NCBI GenBank assembly: GCA_024278955.1
Contig: JAJRSE010000025.1
Coordinates: 1 to 64,000 of the forward strand
Source: Planctomycetota bacterium
GTDB lineage: Bacteria; Planctomycetota; Planctomycetia; Pirellulales; Lacipirellulaceae
Length of the DNA stretch: 64,000 nt
Reading direction: 5' to 3'
Shown here: piece after piece, positions 9,434-16,847 of the stretch
Layout of the letters: each line of letters opens with the position of its first letter
How positions within the stretch are numbered: the first letter of the stretch is position 1
Position numbers and translations under genes: made by a program
Notes under the pieces: model-generated
What the model saw: the letters and a program-made list of their open reading frames with translations, nothing else
What the model was told of the DNA's origin: nothing
The model's database searches: none

Positions 9434-10042
9434 ATGGGAGTCAATGCGTTGAAAAAGTCTCTGACGGTCGTTCTTCCGATGCACAATTGCGAGCGCCAAT
9501 TGCGTTCGTCGGTCTTGGAAATTCTGGAATTTTGCCAGTCGACGAATGTGATGATCAATGTGGTGGTGGTCGATGACGGATCGACGGACGAAACTTATGA
9601 AACGGCTTGCGAAATGTCGCGAGTCTATCCTCAGGTGAAGGTCTTGCGCCGCCCTGATCGTCAGGGGTTCAATGCTCTTCTAGATATGATTGGACAGCGA
9701 CTCTCCACCGACCAGGTCGTCGTTCACGATGGTGTGACTCCGATTAGCATCTGCCAGCTAAAAACTCTTCTGCAAGCATCCCCCGAGCAACAGTCAGGTT
9801 CGCAGGCCCCAACGATACGGGAAACCGCATCTGTGAAATCGGCGGGATCGCGGCGTTTTGCTTCAGTGCGAGCCCTTCACCAATCGATGGAGCAAGCACA
9901 TCGTGGGGTGACAGGATTCCGGTGGGTCCAGCTAGAGAAAGCGTTGATCCCTCGTCGTCGCGTTGTTGCTAGCCAACCTCTGCCCGTTGTCTTCTCGGGA
10001 CCTCAGACAGTTGTGTCTTCGGGAATTGCGCCGATGCTGTAG
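9434..10042 (+). CDS. Truncated family-2 glycosyltransferase-like protein
   Basis: Residues 9-60 give the start of a GT-A fold: LTVVLPMHNCERQL, then VVVVDDGSTDETYETA, the nucleotide-sugar binding motif of family 2. Normal GT2 domains continue to a DXD metal site and acceptor region over 220 or more residues. Here the DXD position reads VVVHDGVTPI, and the last 90 residues are polar and unlike the family. The protein has 202 residues in total. It is probably a remodelled or non-catalytic relative rather than an active transferase. The ORF is unbroken, so it is not called a pseudogene. An HTH gene follows after 600 bp. Confidence 0.6.
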   Translation: MGVNALKKSLTVVLPMHNCERQLRSSVLEILEFCQSTNVMINVVVVDDGSTDETYETACEMSRVYPQVKVLRRPDRQGFNALLDMIGQRLSTDQVVVHDGVTPISICQLKTLLQASPEQQSGSQAPTIRETASVKSAGSRRFASVRALHQSMEQAHRGVTGFRWVQLEKALIPRRRVVASQPLPVVFSGPQTVVSSGIAPML

Positions 10043-10648
10043 CGTGGCAGCTTTTCGCAAAGCGAAGTAGGTCGCACTTTTTTCTTGACGACCGACGATC
10101 GGGCTACGTTGGCAACTGCAATGGTGGCTTCAGAGTCGGTTGTCGAACGAACGATAGCAAGAGAAAATCCTTGTGCAGAGTTCGTTAAGACTTGCGCGAT
10201 TTCCTGCAACCTGTTCAAGCTGTCAGGCGAAGATGCTGGCGCAGAAGGCTGGTTTTCCGTGCGTAATCCCCGCATTTTTTTGAGGATTCAGGCCGTTTGA
10301 GCAAGAAGGGACTTGCCAACGGGTTGGACCGAGTTTATCATTTCTTCAGGTATCTTTTCACTTGAGGGGAGCATCCAGAGTTTACACTTGCGGTCTTCGC
10401 TGGGGCAGAACTTTTCCTGGCTGGTAAGTTCGGCGACGACCAACTATCGCAACTTATGGGCACTGATTGCCGTTTGTTGCGTCTTATCCTTTTCGTTTTT
10501 CGTTTGCCTGTTGCTTTAGGAGCTGAAACGGAACCAGCTCCGCGGCGCTAATTTTTTTGCGAGTGCGCTGAAACAAATCTCTAGGTCGATCTCTTCTACT
10601 CATTTCGTCGGCAGAACGGTAACTGCCGCGACGACGGAGACCTTAGGC
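10043..10648. other. Long spacer, no supported gene
   Basis: About 600 bp lie between the GT2-like gene and the HTH gene. Frames of 60-90 codons exist on both strands (for example minus 10003-10275 and plus 10313-10519, the latter ending in a hydrophobic stretch). None has a clear ribosome site or a recognisable domain, and the two longest overlap in opposite directions. I call none of them. Confidence 0.4.
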
Positions 10649-11356
10649 ATGAGTACGGTCAATTATAACAATCCAAAGTTTACTAACCTCAAAAATGGTT
10701 CGGCTCTTTCCGAAACCAATGGGGCGGGGGCGGCATTTCTTCGTCGACACGCGACCGAACTGCCCGCGACCAACGGAGGGCTACCTACGAACAGGGAGCT
10801 GCCGGGCAACGAATTGCTGCCTAGCGATGGAGCGCAGCCCGAAACAAATGGTTCGCCCCTTCCATCCGAGCCGGCAGCTCCAGATGCGGCAATGCCAGAC
10901 ACACCGGCAAAGCTCCATCGGATCGGTGAAGTGAGGATGCAGCAGGGGGCTTCCCTGCGGTCGGTGTCTCGTAAGATGAACTTGACCGTCCAGGAAATTC
11001 GTGAGCAAGAAGCGGGAACTTCCGACTTGAGTATTTCTGAGCTACTCAAGTGGCAAGAAGTTCTTGAAGTGCCCCTGGCCGATTTGCTTATCGATTCTGA
11101 AGGGCCTCTTTCTGATCCCGTATGCGAACGTGCAAGCATGTTGAGGATTATGAAAACCGCAAAGGCGATCAAAGAAGGAGCGCACAATCGGTCGATCGTT
11201 CGATTGGCAAACATGCTGATCAGTCAACTGGTCGAGATCATGCCAGAGCTGTCTGATGTTGCCGCATGGCACACCGTGGGGCAGCGCCGGACACAAGAGG
11301 AAGTGGGAAGGATTGTCGAAAGATCGATCCCCGATAACTTTTTCAACGACTCCTAA
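10649..11356 (+). CDS. HTH (XRE/cro-like) domain protein
   Basis: The 235-residue protein begins with about 90 Asn/Pro/Ala-rich disordered residues. A helix-turn-helix like that of the XRE family follows: IGEVRMQQGASLRSVSRKM, then LTVQEIREQE and ISELLKWQEVLEVPLADLL. The pattern of a Gly-Ala-Ser turn and a final V-P-L-x-D-L-L helix is typical of cro/C1-type regulators. The C-terminal 80 residues are helical and may mediate oligomerisation. DNA binding is inferred and the targets are unknown. The protein ends 40 bp from a convergent gene. Confidence 0.65.
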   Translation: MSTVNYNNPKFTNLKNGSALSETNGAGAAFLRRHATELPATNGGLPTNRELPGNELLPSDGAQPETNGSPLPSEPAAPDAAMPDTPAKLHRIGEVRMQQGASLRSVSRKMNLTVQEIREQEAGTSDLSISELLKWQEVLEVPLADLLIDSEGPLSDPVCERASMLRIMKTAKAIKEGAHNRSIVRLANMLISQLVEIMPELSDVAAWHTVGQRRTQEEVGRIVERSIPDNFFNDS

Positions 11357-11396
11357 CTCAGAGAGTCGATGCGGTTCTCTTTGCGAGCTTTCGCTC

Positions 11397-12848
11397 TTAG
11401 AACTGGCGGTCGTAGCGCTCGGTCATGGTCTCGCGTGTTCGAGCCGAAAGATTTCGCAGCTCCTCGACAATCGCTCGCCCTTCTTGCAGGCCGCGGTGGG
11501 CCTCGTCGGCTTGAACCAGCTCTCGATCGCGGGCGACATACGATTTCTCGAAGTAACCGTAACGACCGTAGCGACGACGGCCCGGTTCGTACAGAGTCGC
11601 ATCGCGTAGATCAGTGCGTCGTTCGGCCCGATTCACCACGCTGACGATTTCATGAAGAGAAGCAACCACGTCGCGTCCAAAGGCAACGACCTCTTCGTCA
11701 ACTTGGTTGGTGCTGAGGTCTTCGATTTTTCGAGCATATCGCTCCACCCAGGTCTTTACTTGAAAAAGGCTCTGGGGACGACGATTGCTGAAAAATAAAT
11801 CATTTAGGTAGTTGGTAACCGATTGGAAATACCGCTGCGAAGCCTCGGCAACAGCGTCGTTACTTGATCCAGTCGGCGAAGCAGGAGCCGACATAGGGCC
11901 CACGGGGCTTGATAGCACCGAAAGGACACGCCGTAAGCCGCTCTGCGAAAGTTCGCCTTGCAAGAGAATGGATTTGCCGGCGGTGCGAACTTTCCAGTCT
12001 TGGAAATCTTCGATTGCGACGCCATGCTTTGCCATCACGGCAAGCAGCAGCGGCTTGGCTAGCTTGCTGAGGTTCGTTGCATCCTTTCCCAAGTCGATCG
12101 AAAGCTGACCTTGGGGTGGATTCTGTAGTTCTACTTTGAGGCGAATCCCACGAACGCTCGCGATTGTTTCGGAGAGCAATTCGATATCGTTTATCAATAT
12201 TTTGTTTTTTGCTAAGTCACTAGCAATTTCGGCAGCCGCTAAGATGCCTTCCAACTCGAAGGCCATAACAAGGTGGCTGCCCGATTTGCCGGCAACGGTA
12301 AGCGATTCGGCCAAGTAGGGAGATAGCTCCGAAGACTTTCTCCTTTGCGATTTGCGAACCCAGCTGGTTACCTGTTGCCGATTGGCGGGCGACATGGCCC
12401 CAATGACCTTCGGCCCCAAAGTGACCACATAGCTGTCGTTCGGGCGTTCGACTGCTTGGGAGCCGGCCAAACGATCGAGCCGACCGCCGCTGCGAGTCGC
12501 GATGTCGCTCATTGCTGGCATCTGGCGAACATGGGCAACTGATATCTCCCAGTAAGGCTGCATGAACTCGAAGTCCATTTCAGCAGCCATAAGAAAGCTC
12601 TCGACCGAGGTCGGGAGGTTCATCATGCCGTCGTTGTGAGCTTGCATGTCGCCCTGAGTCCAGTTTTGCGCTCGGGCTAGGGGACTCGCGTAGGCGGCCT
12701 TGGCGTTAATGATTACGATCGCATTCGCTGAGGACGGCACTCGAATGGCCAATTGATCGAGCTGGGCGAATGCCGCTCCGCTGCATACGGTTAGTGGAGT
12801 GCAAAGAGCAAAAAGCAATTGCAAGAGTGCGAGCCTCGGCATGACCAT
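11397..12848 (-). CDS. Exported hypothetical protein, paralogue of the upstream gene
   Basis: The 483-residue protein has a signal peptide (MVMPRLALLQLLFALCTPL to about AFAQ). It is related along its length to the gene immediately upstream: both open with R-V-P-x-x-A-N-x-x-V-x-I, and both carry a Y-A-R-K-I helix followed by V-D-E/D-E and a helical Arg-rich C-terminus. I recognise no catalytic motif and no family. ATG 12848 or 12842 would both suit the signal peptide; codons upstream of 12848 cross a 12-G run and are unlikely to be translated. It lies 61 bp downstream of its paralogue, probably in the same transcript. Confidence 0.75.
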   Translation of the reverse strand: MVMPRLALLQLLFALCTPLTVCSGAAFAQLDQLAIRVPSSANAIVIINAKAAYASPLARAQNWTQGDMQAHNDGMMNLPTSVESFLMAAEMDFEFMQPYWEISVAHVRQMPAMSDIATRSGGRLDRLAGSQAVERPNDSYVVTLGPKVIGAMSPANRQQVTSWVRKSQRRKSSELSPYLAESLTVAGKSGSHLVMAFELEGILAAAEIASDLAKNKILINDIELLSETIASVRGIRLKVELQNPPQGQLSIDLGKDATNLSKLAKPLLLAVMAKHGVAIEDFQDWKVRTAGKSILLQGELSQSGLRRVLSVLSSPVGPMSAPASPTGSSNDAVAEASQRYFQSVTNYLNDLFFSNRRPQSLFQVKTWVERYARKIEDLSTNQVDEEVVAFGRDVVASLHEIVSVVNRAERRTDLRDATLYEPGRRRYGRYGYFEKSYVARDRELVQADEAHRGLQEGRAIVEELRNLSARTRETMTERYDRQF

Positions 12849-12881
12849 GTCCTTGAAAGCTGGATTGCATCGAAAGAAGTC

Positions 12882-12893
12882 GGGGGGGGGGGG
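12882..12893. repeat. 12-bp G homopolymer between paralogues
   Basis: Twelve consecutive G on the plus strand (C on the coding strand) lie 33 bp upstream of ATG 12848 and 17 bp after the stop of the upstream paralogue. Such tracts change length by slippage in other bacteria. They are also a common source of sequencing error. Confidence 0.8.
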
Positions 12894-12909
12894 CGAGGCC
12901 GTCCTCTTA

Positions 12910-14406
12910 TTAAAACTCAACGCCGTATTTCTTTGTCATCTGTCGACGGATGGATGCGCTGTGCTGGTCGATTAGCTTAAAGCCCTCGACTCGCATATTT
13001 TTCGACTGTGCCATCGCGTTGGCTTTGATCGACGATCGCCTAGCAGCACTATCTTTTGCGGAGGAAAGCGAATCTCCACGGCTTCCATAGCCGTAGCCAT
13101 TTCCATAACCATTGTTGTAATTGCCATAGCTGCCGCGGCCTTCGCCCATCCCGGCGGTTTGCGAGCCCGATCGAATCCCCCCCTGCCGTTTCGAGAGGGC
13201 CATCGTACGAAGAGTATCTGATAGCTGGCTACCGTAGTCGAGCAGCTCGTCGTCAACATTCAGAATGGGCATGCGGTCGATTTTTCGGGCATACCGTTCC
13301 ATTACTGCGGAACTTGCCTTATTGCCCCTCAGGTCGCGGCGAAGGTCTTTGATCAGCACGTTGGTCGCTGCGTAGTAGGTGACCGAGGCCTCGCGGATCA
13401 AGCTTTTGTCGGGTTGCCCGTCGCCTTCGGTATCGGCATTTTTCAGTGTGCTGAATTTGGTCGAAGGAATTTCGATAACACTAAAAATTCGCCGCTGGCC
13501 ATCCTTCGAGAGGGGGCCTCGCATCGTGATGGCTTTCTCTTCGAGTTCAAGTTTCCAGTCGGTCAGGTCTTCGACGTGCGCCCCCAAATTATCGAGAGCC
13601 TCGAGGACGAGCTCTTTGGCAATTGATTTGATCGGAGCAACCGGCTCGGCAAAATCGATGCGAAGCTGGCCTTGGACGTCTTTGCCGACAGCCACTCGTA
13701 GCACTGCGCCTTGAAGGCTGACCATCACCTTCGCAATTTCTGCGACCTCAATGCCCGACTTTTTAACGACAGGCGAGTCTTGCAAGGTTTTCTCGATTTC
13801 GTGCGGGCGGACAACGTCTTTGAGATCGATGGCAAGCAGGATAGGGATTTTCTTGCTGGCAAGTTTTGTTGCTGATTTCAAGTAGTCCGAAATTTTGACG
13901 ATGCTATTTTGTTGGGTAAAATCAACCCAGCGCGAAACAAATTGGCGCTCAGCTGGGAACATCACTCCTAACTCGCGATCGCTGAACGACACAAAGTAAG
14001 CATCGCTCGGCGTCCAAGCAGCTTGCACGCCATTGATTTCATCAACATATCCTCCTTCGCTTCTCGCTATCGATCGCATCGACATGGGCTCAAGAAGTTC
14101 CATGGCAGCCAGCTCCCAGAGACGCGAAAAATCGTCGTTTGAACGAAGCGATGCCGCGACGATTAGCTTGCTCGCCTCGGGAGGCAAGAAAATGGGCCGT
14201 TCGACGTAGCTAAGTTCTAATTGTTTGCCCCAACCATTTTCTTTTGCGACGGGAGCGGCCAACGTCGCTTCGACGTCGATTAGAACCAAAGTATTAGCTC
14301 CAGCAGGAACTCGGGTGAGCAAACTTTCGAACGGCTCTGAAAAAACTGCTCGCGGCTGTGCGCCGACAAGCCCCAGTGTTAAAAGAACGAGTGAAAGAAG
14401 CTTCAT
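12910..14406 (-). CDS. Exported hypothetical protein, paralogue of the downstream gene
   Basis: The 498-residue protein has a signal peptide (MKLLSLVLLTLGLVGAQP). The N-terminal half contains FESLLTRVPAGANTLVLIDV, matching the downstream protein's opening. The segment ITMRGPLSKDGQRRIFSVI corresponds to ILLQGELSQSGLRRVLSVL in the paralogue. The C-terminal region has a Gly/Tyr/Asn-rich insert (around GSYGNYNNGYGNGYGYG) that the paralogue lacks. The frame is open from 14643, but homologous sequence and the signal peptide begin at ATG 14406. Function is unknown. Gene duplication in tandem is the clearest inference. Confidence 0.75.
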   Translation of the reverse strand: MKLLSLVLLTLGLVGAQPRAVFSEPFESLLTRVPAGANTLVLIDVEATLAAPVAKENGWGKQLELSYVERPIFLPPEASKLIVAASLRSNDDFSRLWELAAMELLEPMSMRSIARSEGGYVDEINGVQAAWTPSDAYFVSFSDRELGVMFPAERQFVSRWVDFTQQNSIVKISDYLKSATKLASKKIPILLAIDLKDVVRPHEIEKTLQDSPVVKKSGIEVAEIAKVMVSLQGAVLRVAVGKDVQGQLRIDFAEPVAPIKSIAKELVLEALDNLGAHVEDLTDWKLELEEKAITMRGPLSKDGQRRIFSVIEIPSTKFSTLKNADTEGDGQPDKSLIREASVTYYAATNVLIKDLRRDLRGNKASSAVMERYARKIDRMPILNVDDELLDYGSQLSDTLRTMALSKRQGGIRSGSQTAGMGEGRGSYGNYNNGYGNGYGYGSRGDSLSSAKDSAARRSSIKANAMAQSKNMRVEGFKLIDQHSASIRRQMTKKYGVEF

Positions 14407-14719
14407 CTTTAGTACCCCTGCATTTCTAGAATGATCAAGTCGAATAGCAAGCTCGTTGCGGCACGATTTATGCTCGAATTCCGCCAAGAAAGCCTTCAAC
14501 CAGTGTACCACGCCACCCATGGCCTGGAAACCAATACGAGAAACACCGTCTGGTTTTGCGACTTCTTGGCCGTATCTAGTTTGAATCAGATCGAGGACGT
14601 CTCGCTTAACAACCCCACACCGGCGATACTCAAAAACCCTCACCCGCTTAGTGCCTTGCGAAGTTTATCAGAAATAGACCAACGAGCTTTCACGCCCATA
14701 CTCCAGATACGTTGGTCTA
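14407..14719. other. Spacer with a 10-bp inverted repeat
   Basis: This is the region between the methyltransferase-like gene and the paralogue pair, all on the minus strand. TAGACCAACG (14675-14684) and CGTTGGTCTA (14710-14719) form a perfect inverted repeat around a 25-nt loop. The right arm overlaps the TAG stop of the upstream gene. It may act as a termination or stability structure, although no T-run follows. Nothing else is seen. Confidence 0.4.
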
Positions 14720-15421
14720 CTTGATTGCGAAAAAAAGCCAATCGGTACGTTGCTCGTTGATCAGCCGGTTATCGTAAGTAACCGGCTCCACTTGTACCTG
14801 CGAAAAGACTTCGCGAAGGGCATCGGCGAATGGCGAACTCTCGGCATACGACCAGACCGCTAGAACTCCGCCAGGGGCCAGATGTTGCTTCGCCGCTTGC
14901 AAGCCTTCTGTGGAGTAAAACGAAAGATCTCCTTCGACATCCTCAGCCAGTCGTTCGTCCGGTGAGTGATCGACATCAATCAGAATGAGATCCAACTTCT
15001 TTTCTGGAGGAGCAGCTAACCGACGGTACACGTCGCCTTGGGTGACCATCAGCCGAGAGTCGCCGTTAAGTTGGTCTGCGAGCGGAACCAACCCTTGTTT
15101 CAACCAACCGATTACTTGGGGCAGCAGTTCGACCACTTCGACGCTGACGACACGGCTCGACAACAAGGCTTCCCAGGCCGTATAGCCTAACCCAAGCCCA
15201 CCAACCAAAACTCGCAAGCTGTCGCCAGCGTGGAGCTGGAGAGCTGTCAGAGCCAAGGCTCGCTCGGAATCGGTGTACAGGCTGCTCATCAGAAATTCGT
15301 GGTTCAGCGTCACTTCAGTCACGAGGGTGCCTGGCTGGGAGAGGAGCTCCCTTCGCCGCAGGCAGAGGGTGCCCAAGGGGCTCGATTCGTATGCCAGAAT
15401 TTCGAGGTTCGACTTTGCCAT
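14717..15421 (-). CDS. Spermidine-synthase-fold SAM-dependent protein
   Basis: The 234-residue Rossmann methyltransferase fold has the nucleotide-binding loop VLVGGLGLGYTAWEAL, an acidic strand end VVSVEVVELLPQVIGWL, and the catalytic-region strand DLILIDVDHSP. Later segments (GLQAAKQHLAPGGVLAVWSYAES) match the spermidine synthase/polyamine aminopropyltransferase family. The usual D-x-x-D aminopropyltransferase pocket appears here as D-V-D-H, so the substrate may differ. ATG 15421 is the natural start. No polyamine genes are nearby; the role is unresolved. Confidence 0.75.
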   Translation of the reverse strand: MAKSNLEILAYESSPLGTLCLRRRELLSQPGTLVTEVTLNHEFLMSSLYTDSERALALTALQLHAGDSLRVLVGGLGLGYTAWEALLSSRVVSVEVVELLPQVIGWLKQGLVPLADQLNGDSRLMVTQGDVYRRLAAPPEKKLDLILIDVDHSPDERLAEDVEGDLSFYSTEGLQAAKQHLAPGGVLAVWSYAESSPFADALREVFSQVQVEPVTYDNRLINEQRTDWLFFAIK

Positions 15422-15721
15422 GATGTGCCAGCCTACCGGGACAGAGGCTGGAAACCTAGTGCTTTGTGCTTCTTAGAGCAAATCCCAGGCGAGCGGCAGA
15501 TGAAAACTTACCCGAATCCATAGGGGCTCGATTTAGGGATTGAAGGAGGAAGAAGGTCTCCAGACCCCTGAATCCTAGCCCCCAGCTCCCCCTAGCCTCT
15601 GGAGAGGTTGGTCTATTCACATCTGCCGCGTCTTAGGAGGGTGCCGGGGTCTTGAATTGCGGCAGAACGCTACGACTCTTATACTGGTAGACTTTCCCTC
15701 GCCTACTTCCCCCCAGCAAAG
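15422..15721. other. Spacer with repeat half-site and C-rich heptamer-like run
   Basis: This is the divergent spacer before the ROK kinase. CCTAGTGCTTTGT (15455-15467) is a half-copy of the inverted-repeat family seen at 31683, 44991 and 5326. Bases 15566-15597 are a C-rich stretch with a weak 7-bp period (CCTGAAT, CCTAGCC, CCCAGCT). No gene is seen. Confidence 0.45.
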
Positions 15722-16759
15722 ATGCCCGACTCTAGCCAAATCATATCAGCTGCTGATGCCAAGTTTCCATTGTTTGCAGGCATCGACGTAGGCGGCACCA
15801 ACATCAAGGTAGGTCTTGTCGACGACCTTGGTCGCACGGTTGCCTACCGTTCCTTGCCTACGGAAGCCGATCGTGGACCCGAGGACGCCTCGGAACGCAT
15901 GGCCGACGGCCTGGCACAAATTATCCAACAGGCAGGCGTCGAGAAAAACGACGTCGTACAGGTTGGGCTTGCGACCCCTGGGCCGTTGGATCTCGAAACC
16001 GGGATGCTGCTCACGCCAGGCAACTTGCCAGACTGGTGGAATTTTCCGATTCGCGATTGTGTTAGCAAACACTGCCAATTACCGGTGCGCTACGCCAACG
16101 ACGCCAATGCAGCCGCTTTCGGCGAGCATTGGAGTGGTGCCGCCTCGGGTCTTCACAGCATGGTACTGTTAACGCTTGGCACGGGTATCGGCGGCGGAAT
16201 TGTCGTAGGCGACACGCTGATCGAGGGCGCCTATGGCTGTGGCAGCGAATGTGGCCATATCTTAATCGACCTGAATCCCAACGCCCGGCGCGACTCGCTA
16301 GACAAGGCTGGTTCGTTAGAAGCTTACTGCGGCGCTTATAGTGTTGTGAATCGTGCAAGCGAAGCAATCGAGGCCGGTCGCAAAAGCAGCTTGACCCCGA
16401 TGTGTGCAGGCCGTGGAATAACGCCTCTCGACGTCTCGAATGCGGCAGAAGCCGGCGACGAACTTGCACGCGAAGTGGTGATGGACACGGCTCGCTATCT
16501 CGCCTTGGGTATTGTCACACTGATACACACGATTGATCCCTCGAGCGTTGTGCTTGGCGGTGCAATGAACTTTGGTGGGGCAGGGCACCCGCTAGGAGAA
16601 GAGTTTTTGCGTTGTATTCGCGACGAAGTTCGTCCTCGCCTGTTACTTTCGTTGCAAAAGGTTTTGAAAATCGAATTCGCCCAACTAGGCAGCGACGCAG
16701 GCTACATTGGTGCCGCTGGGCTTGCACGGTTGCAGTTCATGCAGGCCGACAACAAGTGA
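15722..16759 (+). CDS. ROK-family sugar kinase (glucokinase-like)
   Basis: The 345-residue cytoplasmic kinase is of the ROK group, which phosphorylates glucose and related sugars or acts as a regulator. Phosphate loop DVGGTNIKVG is at 22-31, the catalytic-Asp region reads YANDANAAAFGEHWSG, and the second phosphate motif is LTLGTGIGGGIVVG. The substrate His is retained in ECGHI. The usual zinc site C-x-C-G-x-x-G-C-x-E reads here DSLDKAGSLE, so all three Cys are replaced. The kinase residues suggest it can still bind ATP, but structural zinc is probably absent. ATG 15722 follows a weak ribosome site. Confidence 0.85.
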   Translation: MPDSSQIISAADAKFPLFAGIDVGGTNIKVGLVDDLGRTVAYRSLPTEADRGPEDASERMADGLAQIIQQAGVEKNDVVQVGLATPGPLDLETGMLLTPGNLPDWWNFPIRDCVSKHCQLPVRYANDANAAAFGEHWSGAASGLHSMVLLTLGTGIGGGIVVGDTLIEGAYGCGSECGHILIDLNPNARRDSLDKAGSLEAYCGAYSVVNRASEAIEAGRKSSLTPMCAGRGITPLDVSNAAEAGDELAREVVMDTARYLALGIVTLIHTIDPSSVVLGGAMNFGGAGHPLGEEFLRCIRDEVRPRLLLSLQKVLKIEFAQLGSDAGYIGAAGLARLQFMQADNK

Positions 16760-16847
16760 CCGATGGTCATTCTATCAACTTTTATCTGAGATCCTTCCTG
16801 CCCTCTGATTTTTGGAGGCAAATTTTCAACACGCAAGCTGTCACTTC

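Noticed and set aside
9434..10042. Pseudogene call for the GT2-like gene
   Set aside because: The frame is unbroken and starts with a normal ATG; without an orthologue comparison truncation cannot be called decay.
10003..10275. Minus-strand frame of 90 codons after the GT2-like gene
   Set aside because: No recognisable domain or ribosome site, and it overlaps the end of the GT2-like gene and a plus-strand frame. Kept only as a possibility.
10313..10519. Plus-strand frame of 68 codons ending in a hydrophobic segment
   Set aside because: It might be a small membrane protein, but it has no clear ribosome site and no visible conservation cue.
16758..16772. Terminator after the ROK kinase
   Set aside because: Only a 5-bp stem (TGACC/GGTCA) with no T-run; too weak, and lepA follows closely.
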